64,000 bases of DNA. Origin: Parashewanella tropica (GTDB lineage Bacteria; Pseudomonadota; Gammaproteobacteria; Enterobacterales; Shewanellaceae). Below, piece after piece: positions 1 through 9,498 of the stretch (position 1 is its first letter; every line of letters begins with the position of its first letter). Below the pieces are notes generated by a model, which saw only the letters and a list, made by a program, of their open reading frames with translations, ran no database searches and was not told the origin of the DNA. The DNA lies in NCBI RefSeq assembly GCF_004358445.1, contig NZ_CP037951.1, positions 3,690,001-3,754,000 on the forward strand. The letters are read 5' to 3'. The position numbers and the translations under genes were made by a program.

Positions 1-242
1 ATCCCACCTGGGCTTATCCAATTGCGAGAAGTCCGAAGAGCCTCCCCTTTTCCCCGTAGGGTTTATGCGGTATTAGCCATCGTTTCCAATGGTTATCCCC
101 CACAACTGGGCAAATTCCCAGGCATTACTCACCCGTCCGCCGCTCGACGCCGAGGTGCAAGCACCTCTCGTTTCCGCTCGACTTGCATGTGTTAGGCCTG
201 CCGCCAGCGTTCAATCTGAGCCATGATCAAACTCTTCAATTA
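1..242 (-). rRNA. 16S ribosomal RNA, 5' end only (partial)
   Basis: Read on the minus strand, the stretch ending near 242 begins with the universal start of bacterial 16S rRNA (AATTGAAGAGTTTGATCATG, then GGCTCAG and the 'acgctggcggcaggcctaac' block). It continues through the V1 region to the left edge. About 240 nt of the roughly 1540-nt gene are present. The mature 5' end is placed by comparison with the E. coli start and may be off by 1-3 nt. The primary sequence is typical of Gammaproteobacteria. The gene is codirectional with and downstream of secA, separated from it by a terminator and by its own promoters. Confidence 0.97.
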
Positions 243-460
243 AAAGTTTAATTTGTTCACCCTAAGATGAACTACTCAATGAATTCTGTCGTTGACTCGT
301 CATTTAAGACAAATCAATTTGCATGTCTGAAATCAGTTAAATTAATAACTCATTTCAATCAGTGCGGACTCTTCATTGATAGAATTTTTGTTAGCACCCG
401 AAGATGATAACTGGATGTTTCTATCTCTGTGAGTGTCCACACAGATTTGCTTGATACTTA

Positions 461-473
461 TTTTTAAAGAACA
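461..473 (-). promoter_or_regulatory. boxA-like antitermination element of the rRNA leader
   Basis: On the minus strand this reads TGTTCTTTAAAAA, close to the rrn boxA consensus TGCTCTTTAACA. It lies between the rRNA promoters and 16S, where the Nus-factor antitermination complex is normally recruited. Confidence 0.6.
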
Positions 474-529
474 TTGTGCTTTTATCAGCACCCCGTCGAG
501 TCGTTGTTCTCAGCGGGTCAGGGCTGCGT

Positions 530-557
530 ATTCTACGCATTTCCCTGTGGCCGTCAA
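530..557 (-). promoter_or_regulatory. rRNA promoter, proximal (P2-like)
   Basis: On the minus strand the -35 TTGACG (557-552) and -10 TAGAAT (535-530) are separated by 16 bp. An A/T-rich UP-like tract lies upstream (about 560-580) and a GC-rich discriminator follows the -10. The 16-bp spacer and GC-rich start region are typical of growth-rate and stringently controlled rRNA promoters. Confidence 0.75.
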
Positions 558-677
558 CACTTTTTTTAAAGTTTTTTCTGGCCGTTTGAAAAGTGATTAA
601 ATCCTCTTCAAACCCTGACTCGTCTTGCTTGCTGCTACATCGCTGTAGTGCCTGCTGTGCCGTGTCAGTGGTGGCGC

Positions 678-705
678 ATTATAGGGAGCTTAGAATTTTG
701 CGCAA
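678..705 (-). promoter_or_regulatory. rRNA promoter, distal (P1-like)
   Basis: On the minus strand the -35 TTGCGC (705-700) and a perfect -10 TATAAT (683-678) are separated by 16 bp. The downstream sequence is GC-rich (GCGCCACC) and an A-tract UP-like element precedes the -35. With the second promoter about 150 bp downstream it forms the usual tandem arrangement of rrn operons. Confidence 0.75.
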
Positions 706-893
706 CCCTTTTTTTAAGGTTTTTTGCATTTATTTTTTACTACCAAATTAAGCACATTAAACACACCTTTAACTCACAGAGTTATCCACATTCTCGACTT
801 TTTAGTGCTTATTTTCACTGTCTAGCCAATCTATATATTTGAAGCCGCCTTAAATTATCTTCACCTATTACCGATGATGCTGTACTTAAACAT

Positions 894-924
894 AAAAAAA
901 GCGCTTCATATTAGAAGCGCTTTT
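894..924 (-). terminator. Rho-independent terminator after secA
   Basis: Arms AAGCGCTTC (899-907) and GAAGCGCTT (914-922) form a perfect 9-bp stem with a 6-nt loop. On the minus strand the stem is followed by seven T (opposite A894-A900). It separates secA from the rRNA promoters. T923-T924 on the other side give it weak bidirectional character. Confidence 0.88.
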
Positions 925-950
925 CTATGTTTACTTATATAAGTTGGCTT

Positions 951-3677
951 TTAGTTCAAACGGCCATGACATTGCTTGTATTTCTTACCAGAACCACATG
1001 GACATGGATCATTGCGCCCAATCTTCTCACCTTCTCTTACGATCGGGGTGTGGTTAGCCATTTCCGCTGTCATTTCATCACCGCTTGCCATCGACTCAGC
1101 TTGTGCATGTTGATACTCACGATGCAGACGAGCTTCTTCTTCACGGCGACGTTGTTCCATTTCTTCAACTTCAGATTGTGCTTGTACCTGAACTTTAGAA
1201 AGAATGCTGATCACATCATATTTAAGTGACTCCAACATTTCTTGGAAAAGCTCAAACGACTCACGCTTGTATTCTTGCTTTGGATTCTTTTGCGCATAAC
1301 CACGTAAGTGAATACCTTGACGAAGATGATCCATTGCCGCTAAGTGTTCTTTCCATAATGTATCGAGCGTTTGTAGCATTACTGATTTTTCAAATTGACG
1401 TAATACATCAGGACCGACCATTTCTTGCTTTTGCGCGTATTCTTTAGCCCAAGTATCTACTATACGTTCGCGAAGTGTTTCTTCATGAAGATCATCTTCT
1501 TTATCTAGCCACTCTTGAACAGGTAATTTCAGACCAAATTCTTGCTGAAGACGTGTTTCTAAACCAGGAACATCCCAAAGCTCTTCAATAGACTGAGGCG
1601 GAATGTACTGATCGATCATGCCATTAAGTACATCATCTTTAATGCTGGCGATGGTTTCTTCAATATGCTCAGCATCCATCAGATCATTACGTTGAGAATA
1701 CACCACTTGACGTTGGTCATTGGCAACATCATCAAACTCAAGTAATTGCTTACGGATATCGAAGTTACGTGCTTCTACTTTACGTTGTGCATTTTCAATG
1801 GCACGTGATACCCATGGGTGCTCAATCGCTTCACCTTCTTCCATGCCCAACTTCTTCATCATGCCAGATACACGATCAGAGGCGAAGATACGCATCAAGC
1901 TGTCTTCCATAGATAAGTAGAATCGAGAAGAACCGGCATCACCTTGACGACCAGAACGACCACGAAGCTGGTTATCAATACGGCGGGATTCGTGACGCTC
2001 AGTACCTAGAATATGTAAACCACCTGCTGCAACGACTTCGTCATGACGGATTTGCCAATCAGATTTGATTTTTGCTACTTGGTCGTCAGTTGGATTGTCT
2101 AGTGCGGCAACTTCAACGTTCCAGTTACCACCCAATACGATATCGGTACCACGACCAGCCATGTTAGTTGCAACGGTTACTGAACCCGAGCGACCGGCTT
2201 GCGCAACAATTTCTGCTTCTTTTTCGTGAAATTTAGCGTTCAATACATGGTGCGGAATTTTTTCTTGCTTCATTAAGCGTGACAATAATTCAGATTGCTC
2301 AATCGAAACGGTACCAACCAAGACTGGCTGACCACGTTCACGACAGTCTCTGATGTCATCAAGAATAGCGTTGTACTTTTCACGAGCAGTTAAATAAACC
2401 AAGTCAGCACGATCATCGCGAATCATTGGTTTGTTGGTTGGCACAACAACCGTGTCTAAACCATAGATGTGTTGGAATTCGAAGGCTTCAGTATCGGCTG
2501 TACCTGTCATACCCGCTAACTTTTCGTATAAGCGGAAGTAATTTTGGAAGGTAATCGATGCCAACGTTTGGTTTTCGTTTTGAATGTCGACGCCTTCTTT
2601 GGCTTCTACCGCTTGGTGTAGACCTTCAGACCAACGACGCCCCGGCATAGTACGACCCGTGTGTTCATCAACAATGACAACTTCACCGTCAGCGACGATA
2701 TAGTCAACGTCTTTTTCAAATAAGGTATGTGCACGCAAGCCAGCATTTACATGGTGCAGTAATGAAATGTTCGCAGCAGAATAGAGTGAATCACCTTCTT
2801 GCAGTAATCCCGTTTCAATAAGCAAGTTTTCAATCTTTTCTTGACCACGTTCAGTCATATGAACTTGCTTAGATTTTTCATCTACGCTGTAGTCACCGTC
2901 GCCAGTGAACTCATCACTGTCTTCTTTTTCTTGTGAAACAAGATTCGGAATAAGTTTATTAACTTTGATGTATAACTCAGAACTGTCTTCTGCCGCACCA
3001 GAAATAATCAGTGGCGTACGAGCTTCATCGATAAGAATCGAGTCTACTTCGTCAATCAGTGCATAGTGAAGTGGACGTTGAACACGCTCTTGAGGTGAAA
3101 ACGCCATGTTGTCACGAAGGTAGTCAAAACCAAATTCGTTGTTGGTGCCGTAAGTAATGTCAGCTGCGTAAGCTTGCTTTTTCTCTTCTGGTGCAAGACC
3201 AGCTACGTTGATACCAACACTTAAACCAAGAAATTCAAACAATGGACGGTTTAACTCGGCGTCACGACCTGCAAGGTAATCGTTCACGGTAATGATGTGT
3301 ACACCTTTACCTGTTAACGCGTTTAGGTATGCCGGCAAAGTTGCGGTTAGCGTTTTACCCTCACCTGTACGCATTTCTGCGATGCGGTTACTGTCTAATA
3401 CCATGCCGCCAAGTAACTGAACATCAAAGTGACGCATTTCGAAAACACGTTTAGAGGCTTCACGTACAACGGCAAATGCTTCTGGCGTGATGCTATCTAA
3501 CGTTTCGCCATCTTCAATACGCTTGCGAAACTCATTGGTTTTCTCTGCAAGTTCGTTGTCTGAAAGCTTCTCAAAATCCGCTTCCATTGCGTTAATTTGG
3601 GTGACAACTTTTCCTAAACTTTTTAGGGTGCGTTCGTTACGGCTACCAAATATTTTTGTTAGTAATTTTCCAAACAT
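951..3677 (-). CDS. secA: SecA, preprotein translocase ATPase
   Basis: Motor ATPase that drives unfolded preproteins through the SecYEG channel at the inner membrane. The product is about 908 aa, the usual gammaproteobacterial size. Visible features are the [14 protein letters not shown] amino end, Walker A (TGEGKT, about residue 105), the [13 protein letters not shown] helicase motif (about 208), the [10 protein letters not shown] and RGRSGRQGD helicase motifs, and the C-terminal zinc SecB/lipid-binding motif [13 protein letters not shown]. An in-frame GTG three codons upstream is possible, but the ATG at 3677 gives the family-standard amino terminus. A terminator follows immediately, then the rRNA promoters. 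The exported hydrolases in the island depend on this pathway. Confidence 0.98.
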   Translation of the reverse strand: MFGKLLTKIFGSRNERTLKSLGKVVTQINAMEADFEKLSDNELAEKTNEFRKRIEDGETLDSITPEAFAVVREASKRVFEMRHFDVQLLGGMVLDSNRIAEMRTGEGKTLTATLPAYLNALTGKGVHIITVNDYLAGRDAELNRPLFEFLGLSVGINVAGLAPEEKKQAYAADITYGTNNEFGFDYLRDNMAFSPQERVQRPLHYALIDEVDSILIDEARTPLIISGAAEDSSELYIKVNKLIPNLVSQEKEDSDEFTGDGDYSVDEKSKQVHMTERGQEKIENLLIETGLLQEGDSLYSAANISLLHHVNAGLRAHTLFEKDVDYIVADGEVVIVDEHTGRTMPGRRWSEGLHQAVEAKEGVDIQNENQTLASITFQNYFRLYEKLAGMTGTADTEAFEFQHIYGLDTVVVPTNKPMIRDDRADLVYLTAREKYNAILDDIRDCRERGQPVLVGTVSIEQSELLSRLMKQEKIPHHVLNAKFHEKEAEIVAQAGRSGSVTVATNMAGRGTDIVLGGNWNVEVAALDNPTDDQVAKIKSDWQIRHDEVVAAGGLHILGTERHESRRIDNQLRGRSGRQGDAGSSRFYLSMEDSLMRIFASDRVSGMMKKLGMEEGEAIEHPWVSRAIENAQRKVEARNFDIRKQLLEFDDVANDQRQVVYSQRNDLMDAEHIEETIASIKDDVLNGMIDQYIPPQSIEELWDVPGLETRLQQEFGLKLPVQEWLDKEDDLHEETLRERIVDTWAKEYAQKQEMVGPDVLRQFEKSVMLQTLDTLWKEHLAAMDHLRQGIHLRGYAQKNPKQEYKRESFELFQEMLESLKYDVISILSKVQVQAQSEVEEMEQRRREEEARLHREYQHAQAESMASGDEMTAEMANHTPIVREGEKIGRNDPCPCGSGKKYKQCHGRLN

Positions 3678-3735
3678 CTGAATCACTTTTTCTGCTAGAG
3701 TCTAAAATCTGTCTAAAGTTAACGACCAAGGGTGA

Positions 3736-4635
3736 TCATCTTGGTTTACGGTAGACGTACTTTTGCGGGTTGACTTGTTGCCCAGCCCGCAATACTTCGT
3801 AATGCACATGAGGTCCAGTTGAACGTCCTGTGCTTCCCATAGAGGCTATCTTTTGTCCCTTGGTAACGACATCACCAAGGTGCACGCTAATACTTGCGTT
3901 GTGTCCATAACGAGTCCGTAACCCGTTACCATGATCAATTTCAACTAAATTTCCATATCCAAACATGCTACCCGCCCAAGTTACTACGCCTGAACCAGTA
4001 GCAAGGACATCTTCACCTTCAGTACCAGCAAAATCAATGCCCTTATGCATTGCTCTTCGACCTGAAAAAGGATCGTTACGTAATCCGTATGGAGAAGATA
4101 GCCAACCTTTATTAATTGGACGGCCAGAAATGTATCGCTCACCATCTATATGGTGATGAGTTACAACGGTTTCAAGTACTTCGAGTTTTTGTTGTCGATT
4201 TTCGATACGGTACGCAAGATCATCCATGTCCTGAAGTAGTTGATCAAGCTGAATACTTTCGCCAATGTCACTGACACCACCAACACCAACTTCACTGGAA
4301 AAATCAAATTGATCAGCTAAGTGGTTCTTCTTAGCGACTTGCTGACCTAAGGCTTCTACTCGAGTAAGGTTAGCTTGCATGCGAGCAACTTGAGTCGCTA
4401 ACTGTGCAATTTGAGCTTGAGTTTTCTGCTTAAGGTTTGTGACTTCTTCCTTTTGCATCTGTCTTTGATGCTTTGCAGAATTAATACTGGCTTGCTGATC
4501 GACAAATCGCTGATTATTATAGTGGTATGCGCTCACAATGATTGCGATAAGCGTCACAGGCAGTAATAGCCATCGCTTACCTAATTCAATGCGTTTTGCA
4601 CCTTGTTTACCTTGTATAAATAAAGTGACACTCAT
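3736..4635 (-). CDS. M23 family metallopeptidase (LytM domain), membrane anchored
   Basis: Predicted cell-wall endopeptidase or amidase activator of about 299 aa. An N-terminal transmembrane helix follows a short basic cytoplasmic stretch (about residues 20-38). A coiled coil follows (about 45-130, many K/Q/E residues), then a C-terminal LytM domain with zinc ligands in HKGIDFA and HVHYE and the GNGLRTRYGH strand. The catalytic HxH is intact, so it should be an active peptidase rather than an EnvC-like decayed activator. The ATG at 4635 is preferred; upstream TTG and ATG codons are in frame. It sits just upstream of secA and is divergent from dciA with only about 23 bp between the starts. This gene is commonly found beside secA in Alteromonadales (recalled). 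Confidence 0.88.
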   Translation of the reverse strand: MSVTLFIQGKQGAKRIELGKRWLLLPVTLIAIIVSAYHYNNQRFVDQQASINSAKHQRQMQKEEVTNLKQKTQAQIAQLATQVARMQANLTRVEALGQQVAKKNHLADQFDFSSEVGVGGVSDIGESIQLDQLLQDMDDLAYRIENRQQKLEVLETVVTHHHIDGERYISGRPINKGWLSSPYGLRNDPFSGRRAMHKGIDFAGTEGEDVLATGSGVVTWAGSMFGYGNLVEIDHGNGLRTRYGHNASISVHLGDVVTKGQKIASMGSTGRSTGPHVHYEVLRAGQQVNPQKYVYRKPR

Positions 4636-4658
4636 AACCATCAACCAGTATCGTTAAT

Positions 4659-5111
4659 ATGAAAAAGCTTCCTCAAGAACTCAATCAATTGCTCAATGGC
4701 TCAGGTGCATTACCTGAACTAAAAGAGAAAGCCGAACTAATTTTGCGTTTGAACCAATTGCTAAAACAGCTTTTACAAGGTCCAATTGTCGAGCAAGTGC
4801 ATGTGGCAAATTTGCGCCAAAACACCTTAATTCTTGAAACACCTTCCGCCGTTTGGGCGACTCGATTAAATGCTCAAAAATCTCAAATATTACTTACTAT
4901 TCAAAACGAAGCGTTGCCCATGCTCACTGGAATTGACGTTAAAGTCAACCCAAGGCTATCAACTCATCACTCAAAAGCACCTATAGAACACGCAAAACTC
5001 AGTAAAACTTCGGCTTCTCATATTGAAGCACTGGCAGAGCATGTTGAGGGAGAATTAGGCCAGAAACTAAAACGGCTGGCTGCATTAGCCAGCCGTAATA
5101 GGCAATCTTAG
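4659..5111 (+). CDS. dciA: DciA-like DUF721 protein (replicative helicase partner)
   Basis: A 150-aa protein with the DUF721 core: a helical N-terminus, then VANLRQNTLILETPSAVWATRL and a beta region ending near 'TGIDVKVNPRL'. DUF721/DciA proteins bind the DnaB helicase and help load it in bacteria that lack DnaC. In many gammaproteobacteria the gene lies between secA and lpxC, as here. The assignment rests on this context and the conserved W/AxRL pattern. It is the only plus-strand gene in the first 23 kb and converges on lpxC with a 4-bp gap. Its last codons contain the hairpin that probably terminates the opposing dcw transcript. Confidence 0.8.
   Translation: MKKLPQELNQLLNGSGALPELKEKAELILRLNQLLKQLLQGPIVEQVHVANLRQNTLILETPSAVWATRLNAQKSQILLTIQNEALPMLTGIDVKVNPRLSTHHSKAPIEHAKLSKTSASHIEALAEHVEGELGQKLKRLAALASRNRQS
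5067..5095 (-). terminator. Rho-independent terminator of lpxC/dcw operon, inside dciA
   Basis: Perfect 9-bp stem CGGCTGGCT (5073-5081) / AGCCAGCCG (5087-5095) with a 5-nt loop. Read on the minus strand it is followed by TTTTAGTTT. It lies about 20 bp beyond the lpxC stop, within the last codons of the convergent dciA gene, so one DNA segment both encodes protein and terminates the opposite transcript. Confidence 0.75.
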
Positions 5112-5115
5112 GTGC

Positions 5116-6039
5116 TTAGGCCATGGCAGCCGCATTACTTGGGCTGACAAATTGCACAGGAACATCCGCTTCTTGTTCGTAACTTACTAGCTCCCACGCT
5201 TCTTGGTGGGCCAGTAACGCACGAACTAATTTGTTATTTAGGGCATGACCCGTTTTGTACGCACAAAATTCGCCAATCAACGCATGACCAGCGACATATA
5301 AGTCACCAAATGCATCAAGAATTTTGTGTTTTAAAAATTCATCGTCATATCTCAGACCGTCTGGATTCAATACACGATATTCATCAAGTACAACTGCATT
5401 TTCCATGCTGCCACCTAACGCAAGGTTGTTGGCTCTTAAATACTCAATATCGCGCATAAAACCAAAAGTACGTGCGCGACTAATATCTTTAACAAACCCT
5501 GATGTAGAGAAGTCCATCACCATGTGTTGTTGGCTACGAGAGATTTCTGGGTGATCAAAGTCAATTTTGAAATCGACTTTAAAGCCAGAGTAAGGCTTAA
5601 TTTCAGCCCATTTATCTCCATCTTCAACACGGATGGTTTCTTTTATTCTAATGTATTTTTTCGCTGCAGATTGCTGAGCAATACCTGCCGACTGTAATAG
5701 GAATACAAACGGGCTAGCACTGCCATCCATAATTGGGATTTCCTCGGCATCGACATCGATATAGGCATTATCGATACCTAAACCCGCCAAGGCAGCAAAT
5801 AAATGTTCGATGGTCTGAATTTTTACACCATCGTCATTCACTAATACGGTACAAAGCATGGTTTCACGAACTTGATCCGCTTTAGCTGGAATAGCCACTG
5901 CAGGCTCCAGATCGGTACGCATAAATACAATACCTGTATTTACGGGTGCAGGGCGAATGGCAAGTGTAACTTTACGACCAGAGTGCAAACCCACACCCGT
6001 CGTTTTCACCATTTTTTGAACTGTTCTTTGAAAAATCAT
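5116..6039 (-). CDS. lpxC: LpxC, UDP-3-O-acyl-N-acetylglucosamine deacetylase
   Basis: Zinc deacetylase for the committed step of lipid A synthesis; cytosolic, 307 aa (E. coli 305). It starts [21 protein letters not shown] as in the family. Zinc ligands are the His of TIEHLFAAL (about residue 79) and the His and Asp of [10 protein letters not shown] (about 238-242). The catalytic His is in [12 protein letters not shown] (about 265). It is the last gene of the dcw cluster, with a 172-bp leader after ftsZ that contains a strong hairpin and could hold its own promoter. Confidence 0.98.
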   Translation of the reverse strand: MIFQRTVQKMVKTTGVGLHSGRKVTLAIRPAPVNTGIVFMRTDLEPAVAIPAKADQVRETMLCTVLVNDDGVKIQTIEHLFAALAGLGIDNAYIDVDAEEIPIMDGSASPFVFLLQSAGIAQQSAAKKYIRIKETIRVEDGDKWAEIKPYSGFKVDFKIDFDHPEISRSQQHMVMDFSTSGFVKDISRARTFGFMRDIEYLRANNLALGGSMENAVVLDEYRVLNPDGLRYDDEFLKHKILDAFGDLYVAGHALIGEFCAYKTGHALNNKLVRALLAHQEAWELVSYEQEADVPVQFVSPSNAAAMA

Positions 6040-6080
6040 GCAGTTACCTGTATTTGTTTTTTCTATAGGTCAGTAAAGGA

Positions 6081-6114
6081 ACCCACTTAACGTCGCAGGC
6101 TGACTTAAGTGGGT
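6081..6114 (-). promoter_or_regulatory. Hairpin in the ftsZ-lpxC intergenic leader
   Basis: A perfect 10-bp inverted repeat, ACCCACTTAA (6081-6090) and TTAAGTGGGT (6105-6114), with a 14-nt loop. It lies about 100 bp after ftsZ and 42 bp before lpxC. On the minus strand it is followed by TTCCTTTACTG, only weakly T-rich. It could be a leaky terminator after ftsZ or a 5'-UTR stem-loop of an lpxC transcript; a TATATT -10-like box lies just upstream at 6122-6117. Structure is seen; function is inferred. Confidence 0.4.
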
Positions 6115-6211
6115 CGAATATACTAACACATTTTGTATACGACACAAAAATCCACCATTTAAATGATGCTTTATGTCGTACATGCCCTAAAGGACATTGG
6201 CTGACCTAAAT

Positions 6212-7402
6212 TTAGTCAGCTTGCTTGCGTAAAAACGCAGGAATATCTAGATAGTCTAGCTTATTATCTGGCGTTGGTGATGTTTGGGTTGCAGGAACCA
6301 CATTGCCAGTTGGCGTTGCTACTCCTACTTTTGTATCGTCAATCGCTAGATTTTCAGCAACACTTACAGTCACAGGCTCGACTTCAACACGAGGAGCTGG
6401 CGCTGGCGTATTGGTTTTATTTACCAGTGTAATATCTGGTTTTTTCTCTGCACCAATCCCCGTTGCAACTACAGTTACTCGTAATTCATCACTCATTTCA
6501 GGGTCGATAACAGCACCAACGACTACGGTTGCATTATCTGAAGCGTAAGCCTTGACGTGATTACCCACAGTCTCAAACTCTTCAATGCTCATGTCCATAC
6601 CAGCAGTGATGTTCACTAACACACCACGAGCACCAGCAAGGTCAATATCCTCAAGTAATGGACTTGCTACAGCAGATTCAGCCGCTTCTTCAGCACGGTC
6701 TTCACCACTCGCAATTCCTGTACCCATCATGGCGTTACCCATTTCAGACATTACTGTTTTTACGTCTGCAAAGTCGACGTTAATCAAACCAGGACGAGTA
6801 ATCAGTTCAGCAATGCCTTGAACCGCGCCAAGCAGTACGTTGTTAGCTGCCGCAAATGCATCTAATAACGAAGTGCCTCGGCCTAACACTTTTAATAGTT
6901 TCTCATTAGGAATGGTAATGAGAGAGTCAACGTGCTTACCAAGCTCAACGATGCCTTCATCAGCAAAGGTCATACGCTTTTTACCTTCGAAAGGAAATGG
7001 CTTTGTCACAACCGCTACGGTTAGAATACCTTCCTCTTTGGCAATTTGAGCGACAACAGGAGCAGCACCCGTTCCGGTACCACCGCCCATGCCAGCTGCG
7101 ATAAAGATCATGTCACACCCTTTGATGGCGGCACGAATGTTATCTTTATCTTCTTCAGCCGCTAAACGCCCAACTTCTGGGTTTGCACCAGCGCCTAAAC
7201 CTTTGGTGATGTCTCTACCTAGTTGAATCGTTGCCCCTGCCGACGACTTACGCAATGCTTGCGCATCGGTATTGGTCGCAACAAACTCAACCCCTTCAAT
7301 ATTGTGTTTTACCATGTGTTCGACAGCGTTACCGCCGCCGCCACCAACACCGATGACCTTGATCACCGCTTCATCTGAATGAGTGTCCATGATCTCAAAC
7401 AT
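6212..7402 (-). CDS. ftsZ: FtsZ, tubulin-like division GTPase
   Basis: Forms the cytokinetic Z-ring. The product is 396 aa and starts [25 protein letters not shown], the family N-terminus. The GTP-binding tubulin signature GGGTGTG is present (about residue 108), as is the synergy region with the T7-loop equivalent [12 protein letters not shown] variable linker from about residue 320 leads to the conserved C-terminal tail [15 protein letters not shown], which binds FtsA/ZipA and SlmA. It lies 30 bp downstream of ftsA in the same orientation. SlmA, its nucleoid-occlusion antagonist, is also encoded in this window (32537-33130). Confidence 0.99.
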   Translation of the reverse strand: MFEIMDTHSDEAVIKVIGVGGGGGNAVEHMVKHNIEGVEFVATNTDAQALRKSSAGATIQLGRDITKGLGAGANPEVGRLAAEEDKDNIRAAIKGCDMIFIAAGMGGGTGTGAAPVVAQIAKEEGILTVAVVTKPFPFEGKKRMTFADEGIVELGKHVDSLITIPNEKLLKVLGRGTSLLDAFAAANNVLLGAVQGIAELITRPGLINVDFADVKTVMSEMGNAMMGTGIASGEDRAEEAAESAVASPLLEDIDLAGARGVLVNITAGMDMSIEEFETVGNHVKAYASDNATVVVGAVIDPEMSDELRVTVVATGIGAEKKPDITLVNKTNTPAPAPRVEVEPVTVSVAENLAIDDTKVGVATPTGNVVPATQTSPTPDNKLDYLDIPAFLRKQAD

Positions 7403-7432
7403 AATCAGAACTCCATATTGCCTGCATTAAAA

Positions 7433-8668
7433 TTAAAACTGCCCTTTAAACCAACTTTTCACTGTACCTATCACACTCGTTACCCCTTGGCGCTCTGAAC
7501 GATCATTTTCACGATCCATCAATTGACGAGCACCATAGTGCAAAAGGCCTAAGCCAGTAGAATAAATTGGCTGTTCAACGTATTCGTAAAGTCCTTTTAC
7601 TGCCAATGGGGTTGCAACCCTAACCGGCATACCGAACGTTGCTTCAGCTACATCTACCGCTCCGTCTATCGAAGCAGTACCACCTGTTAACACGATGCCA
7701 GCTGCTATTTGATCTTCAAAGCCACTGTCTCGTAATTCTTGTAGTATCAACTCAAACATTTCTTGATACCTTGGTTCCACCACTTCTGCCAGTGTATGAC
7801 GTGACATCGAACGTGATGGTCGCCCACCCACTGATGGGACTTCAATATTTTCTTCGCGGCTAACCGCTGCGCTTCTAGCATTAGCAAACTGAACTTTAAT
7901 TTGTTCAGCATGCGTCAATGGCGTTCGGAATATCTTTGCAATATCACTGCTCACTTGGTTTCCAGCAACTGGAACTACCGCACAGTGACGAAGCGCGCCA
8001 TTAGTGTATACCGCGATGTCAGTGGTCCCGCCACCAATATCAACAAGACAAACCCCAAGATCTTTTTCATCATTAGTCAGGGTAGCGTCTGCTGAAGCGA
8101 TACCAGAAAACACTAGATCATCCACTTTTAAGCCACAACGCTCAACACTTTTTGTGATATTTTTCGCCATGTCATTGGCACAGGTCACAATATGTACTTT
8201 TGCTTCCATTCGCATGCCTGACATTCCTATAGGACTTTTTATCCCATCTTGAACATCAATGGCGTACTCTTGAGGCAGTACATGTAAAATTCTACGCTCG
8301 GTGGGTATTTTAACTGAACGAGCCGTATGAATCACATTTTCTACGTCTTCTTGGGTCACTTCTTCGTCATTAATGGACACCATACCGTTCTCATTCTGGC
8401 AAGAGATATGTTTACCAGAAATGCTGAGATACACCGAGGTCACCTGACAATCCGCCATCAGTTCAGCTTGATCTAACGAGCGCTGAACACTACGAATGAT
8501 CGAATCTAGGTCGTTAACCCCGCCTTTATCCATCCCTCTAGATGGATGATTACCGACACCCACTACAGTAATTTCACCATCGGGCAATACTTCCCCAATG
8601 ATCACTGCCACTTTTGAGGTTCCTATGTCCAACCCAACGATTAAATTTCTTTCTTGGTTTTTGGTCAT
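7433..8668 (-). CDS. ftsA: FtsA, actin-like divisome anchor
   Basis: Tethers FtsZ filaments to the inner membrane and recruits later divisome proteins. It is 411 aa with the actin-fold phosphate-1 motif GLDIGTSKVAVIIGE at the N-terminus and phosphate-2 DIGGGTTDIAVY (about residue 212). The adenosine motif is GIVLTGGTASIDG, and the amphipathic C-terminal helix (VIGTVKSWFKGQF) is the membrane-targeting sequence. It is separated from ftsQ by 3 bp and from ftsZ by 30 bp, the universal ftsQ-ftsA-ftsZ order. Confidence 0.99.
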   Translation of the reverse strand: MTKNQERNLIVGLDIGTSKVAVIIGEVLPDGEITVVGVGNHPSRGMDKGGVNDLDSIIRSVQRSLDQAELMADCQVTSVYLSISGKHISCQNENGMVSINDEEVTQEDVENVIHTARSVKIPTERRILHVLPQEYAIDVQDGIKSPIGMSGMRMEAKVHIVTCANDMAKNITKSVERCGLKVDDLVFSGIASADATLTNDEKDLGVCLVDIGGGTTDIAVYTNGALRHCAVVPVAGNQVSSDIAKIFRTPLTHAEQIKVQFANARSAAVSREENIEVPSVGGRPSRSMSRHTLAEVVEPRYQEMFELILQELRDSGFEDQIAAGIVLTGGTASIDGAVDVAEATFGMPVRVATPLAVKGLYEYVEQPIYSTGLGLLHYGARQLMDRENDRSERQGVTSVIGTVKSWFKGQF

Positions 8669-8671
8669 GAG

Positions 8672-9442
8672 TTATCGATTCTCACTTTGTCTTTTATCCC
8701 AGCCGACGGCCAATCCTGTATCATACCGTAAATCTACGTTGGCTATCGGTTTGTTTTCCCTTTTTAAGGTTGGGTATACATCAATAAATCTTTGCACTCG
8801 GCGAATTTTGTCCTCTCGCCCAAGGTGAAGTTCTATACCATTAGCTAACATCACTTGCCAAGCGCGTCTTGGAGTCAGAGTTAATCGCTCTAAATCAAAT
8901 CCATTTATTGCCAATAGTTGCCTTAACTGTTGGTAAGTTTTGAGCATATCCTTTGCCTCTTCATTCGGCCCGTATAAATAAGGTAAGGGCGCCATTTTGA
9001 TGTGTTTAGGTACTATTGCTTGAAACACATCACCTTGTTGATTAATCCACTGCTCACCATTCCAATGAGCGACTACCTGTTGCTCTTGTATATAAACCTT
9101 CAATTTTGAAGGCCATTCGCGCTTTACTGATGCTCGATATACCCAAGGCAACCCTTCTAGCGCCTTTTGTACTTGAGTCACGTTTGCACTAAAAAAACTC
9201 CGACTCAGTAAATTTTTTAGTGCACTTTGAATTTCACCATCGGTTAGATAATGGCGATCTCCTTTGACAACAACCGCATCAATCGGTAATTGCTCTGCAT
9301 CATTTACCAGCTTCGTTAACTTCCATCCTGTATACGTAAACCCAAGGATCACAAGTAATAGAAAAAAAAGACCGCCAACTAAATACCAATTAACGTCTAA
9401 CATTTTTTCTTTATAACGCTGGTAACTTTCTCTCCATTTCAA
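8672..9442 (-). CDS. ftsQ: FtsQ, division protein with POTRA domain
   Basis: Bitopic inner-membrane scaffold that binds FtsL/FtsB. It is 256 aa with a short cytoplasmic N-terminus and one transmembrane helix (about residues 20-40). A POTRA domain follows (about 50-120, 'VKGDRHYLTDGEIQSAL' and 'LEGLPWVYRASVKREWP'), then a beta domain (about 125-245) with the family pattern 'NGIELHLGRED' and 'VDLRYDTGLAVGW'. The gene directly upstream is murC; ddl, usually between them in enterobacteria, is absent. Confidence 0.96.
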   Translation of the reverse strand: MKWRESYQRYKEKMLDVNWYLVGGLFFLLLVILGFTYTGWKLTKLVNDAEQLPIDAVVVKGDRHYLTDGEIQSALKNLLSRSFFSANVTQVQKALEGLPWVYRASVKREWPSKLKVYIQEQQVVAHWNGEQWINQQGDVFQAIVPKHIKMAPLPYLYGPNEEAKDMLKTYQQLRQLLAINGFDLERLTLTPRRAWQVMLANGIELHLGREDKIRRVQRFIDVYPTLKRENKPIANVDLRYDTGLAVGWDKRQSENR

Positions 9443-9498
9443 GCCTGAGTCACTCCAAGCTGCATGCTATTATTCGATTAAGCGCTTTATTCTTAAGG

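Larger units (their letters stand above)
243..893 (-). other. rRNA operon leader and promoter region (no protein gene)
   Basis: This is 650 bp between the secA terminator and 16S. It holds two tandem rRNA promoters, a boxA-like antitermination element and a long transcribed leader. The distal part (about 690-840) is AT-rich with A/T tracts, as expected for UP elements and factor-binding DNA. A single DnaA-box-like TTATCCACA lies at 782-790; one isolated copy is not evidence of an origin. Short open frames in this stretch do not look like proteins. Confidence 0.8.

Noticed and set aside
782-790. TTATCCACA, a perfect DnaA box, as a sign of a replication origin
   Set aside because: Only one box, no clustered boxes, no dnaA/gidA genes nearby; one chance copy is expected in a sequence of this size.
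648-1229. Short plus-strand open frames between 648 and 1229
   Set aside because: They lie in the rRNA promoter/leader region or antisense to secA and show no protein-like features or ribosome-binding sites.
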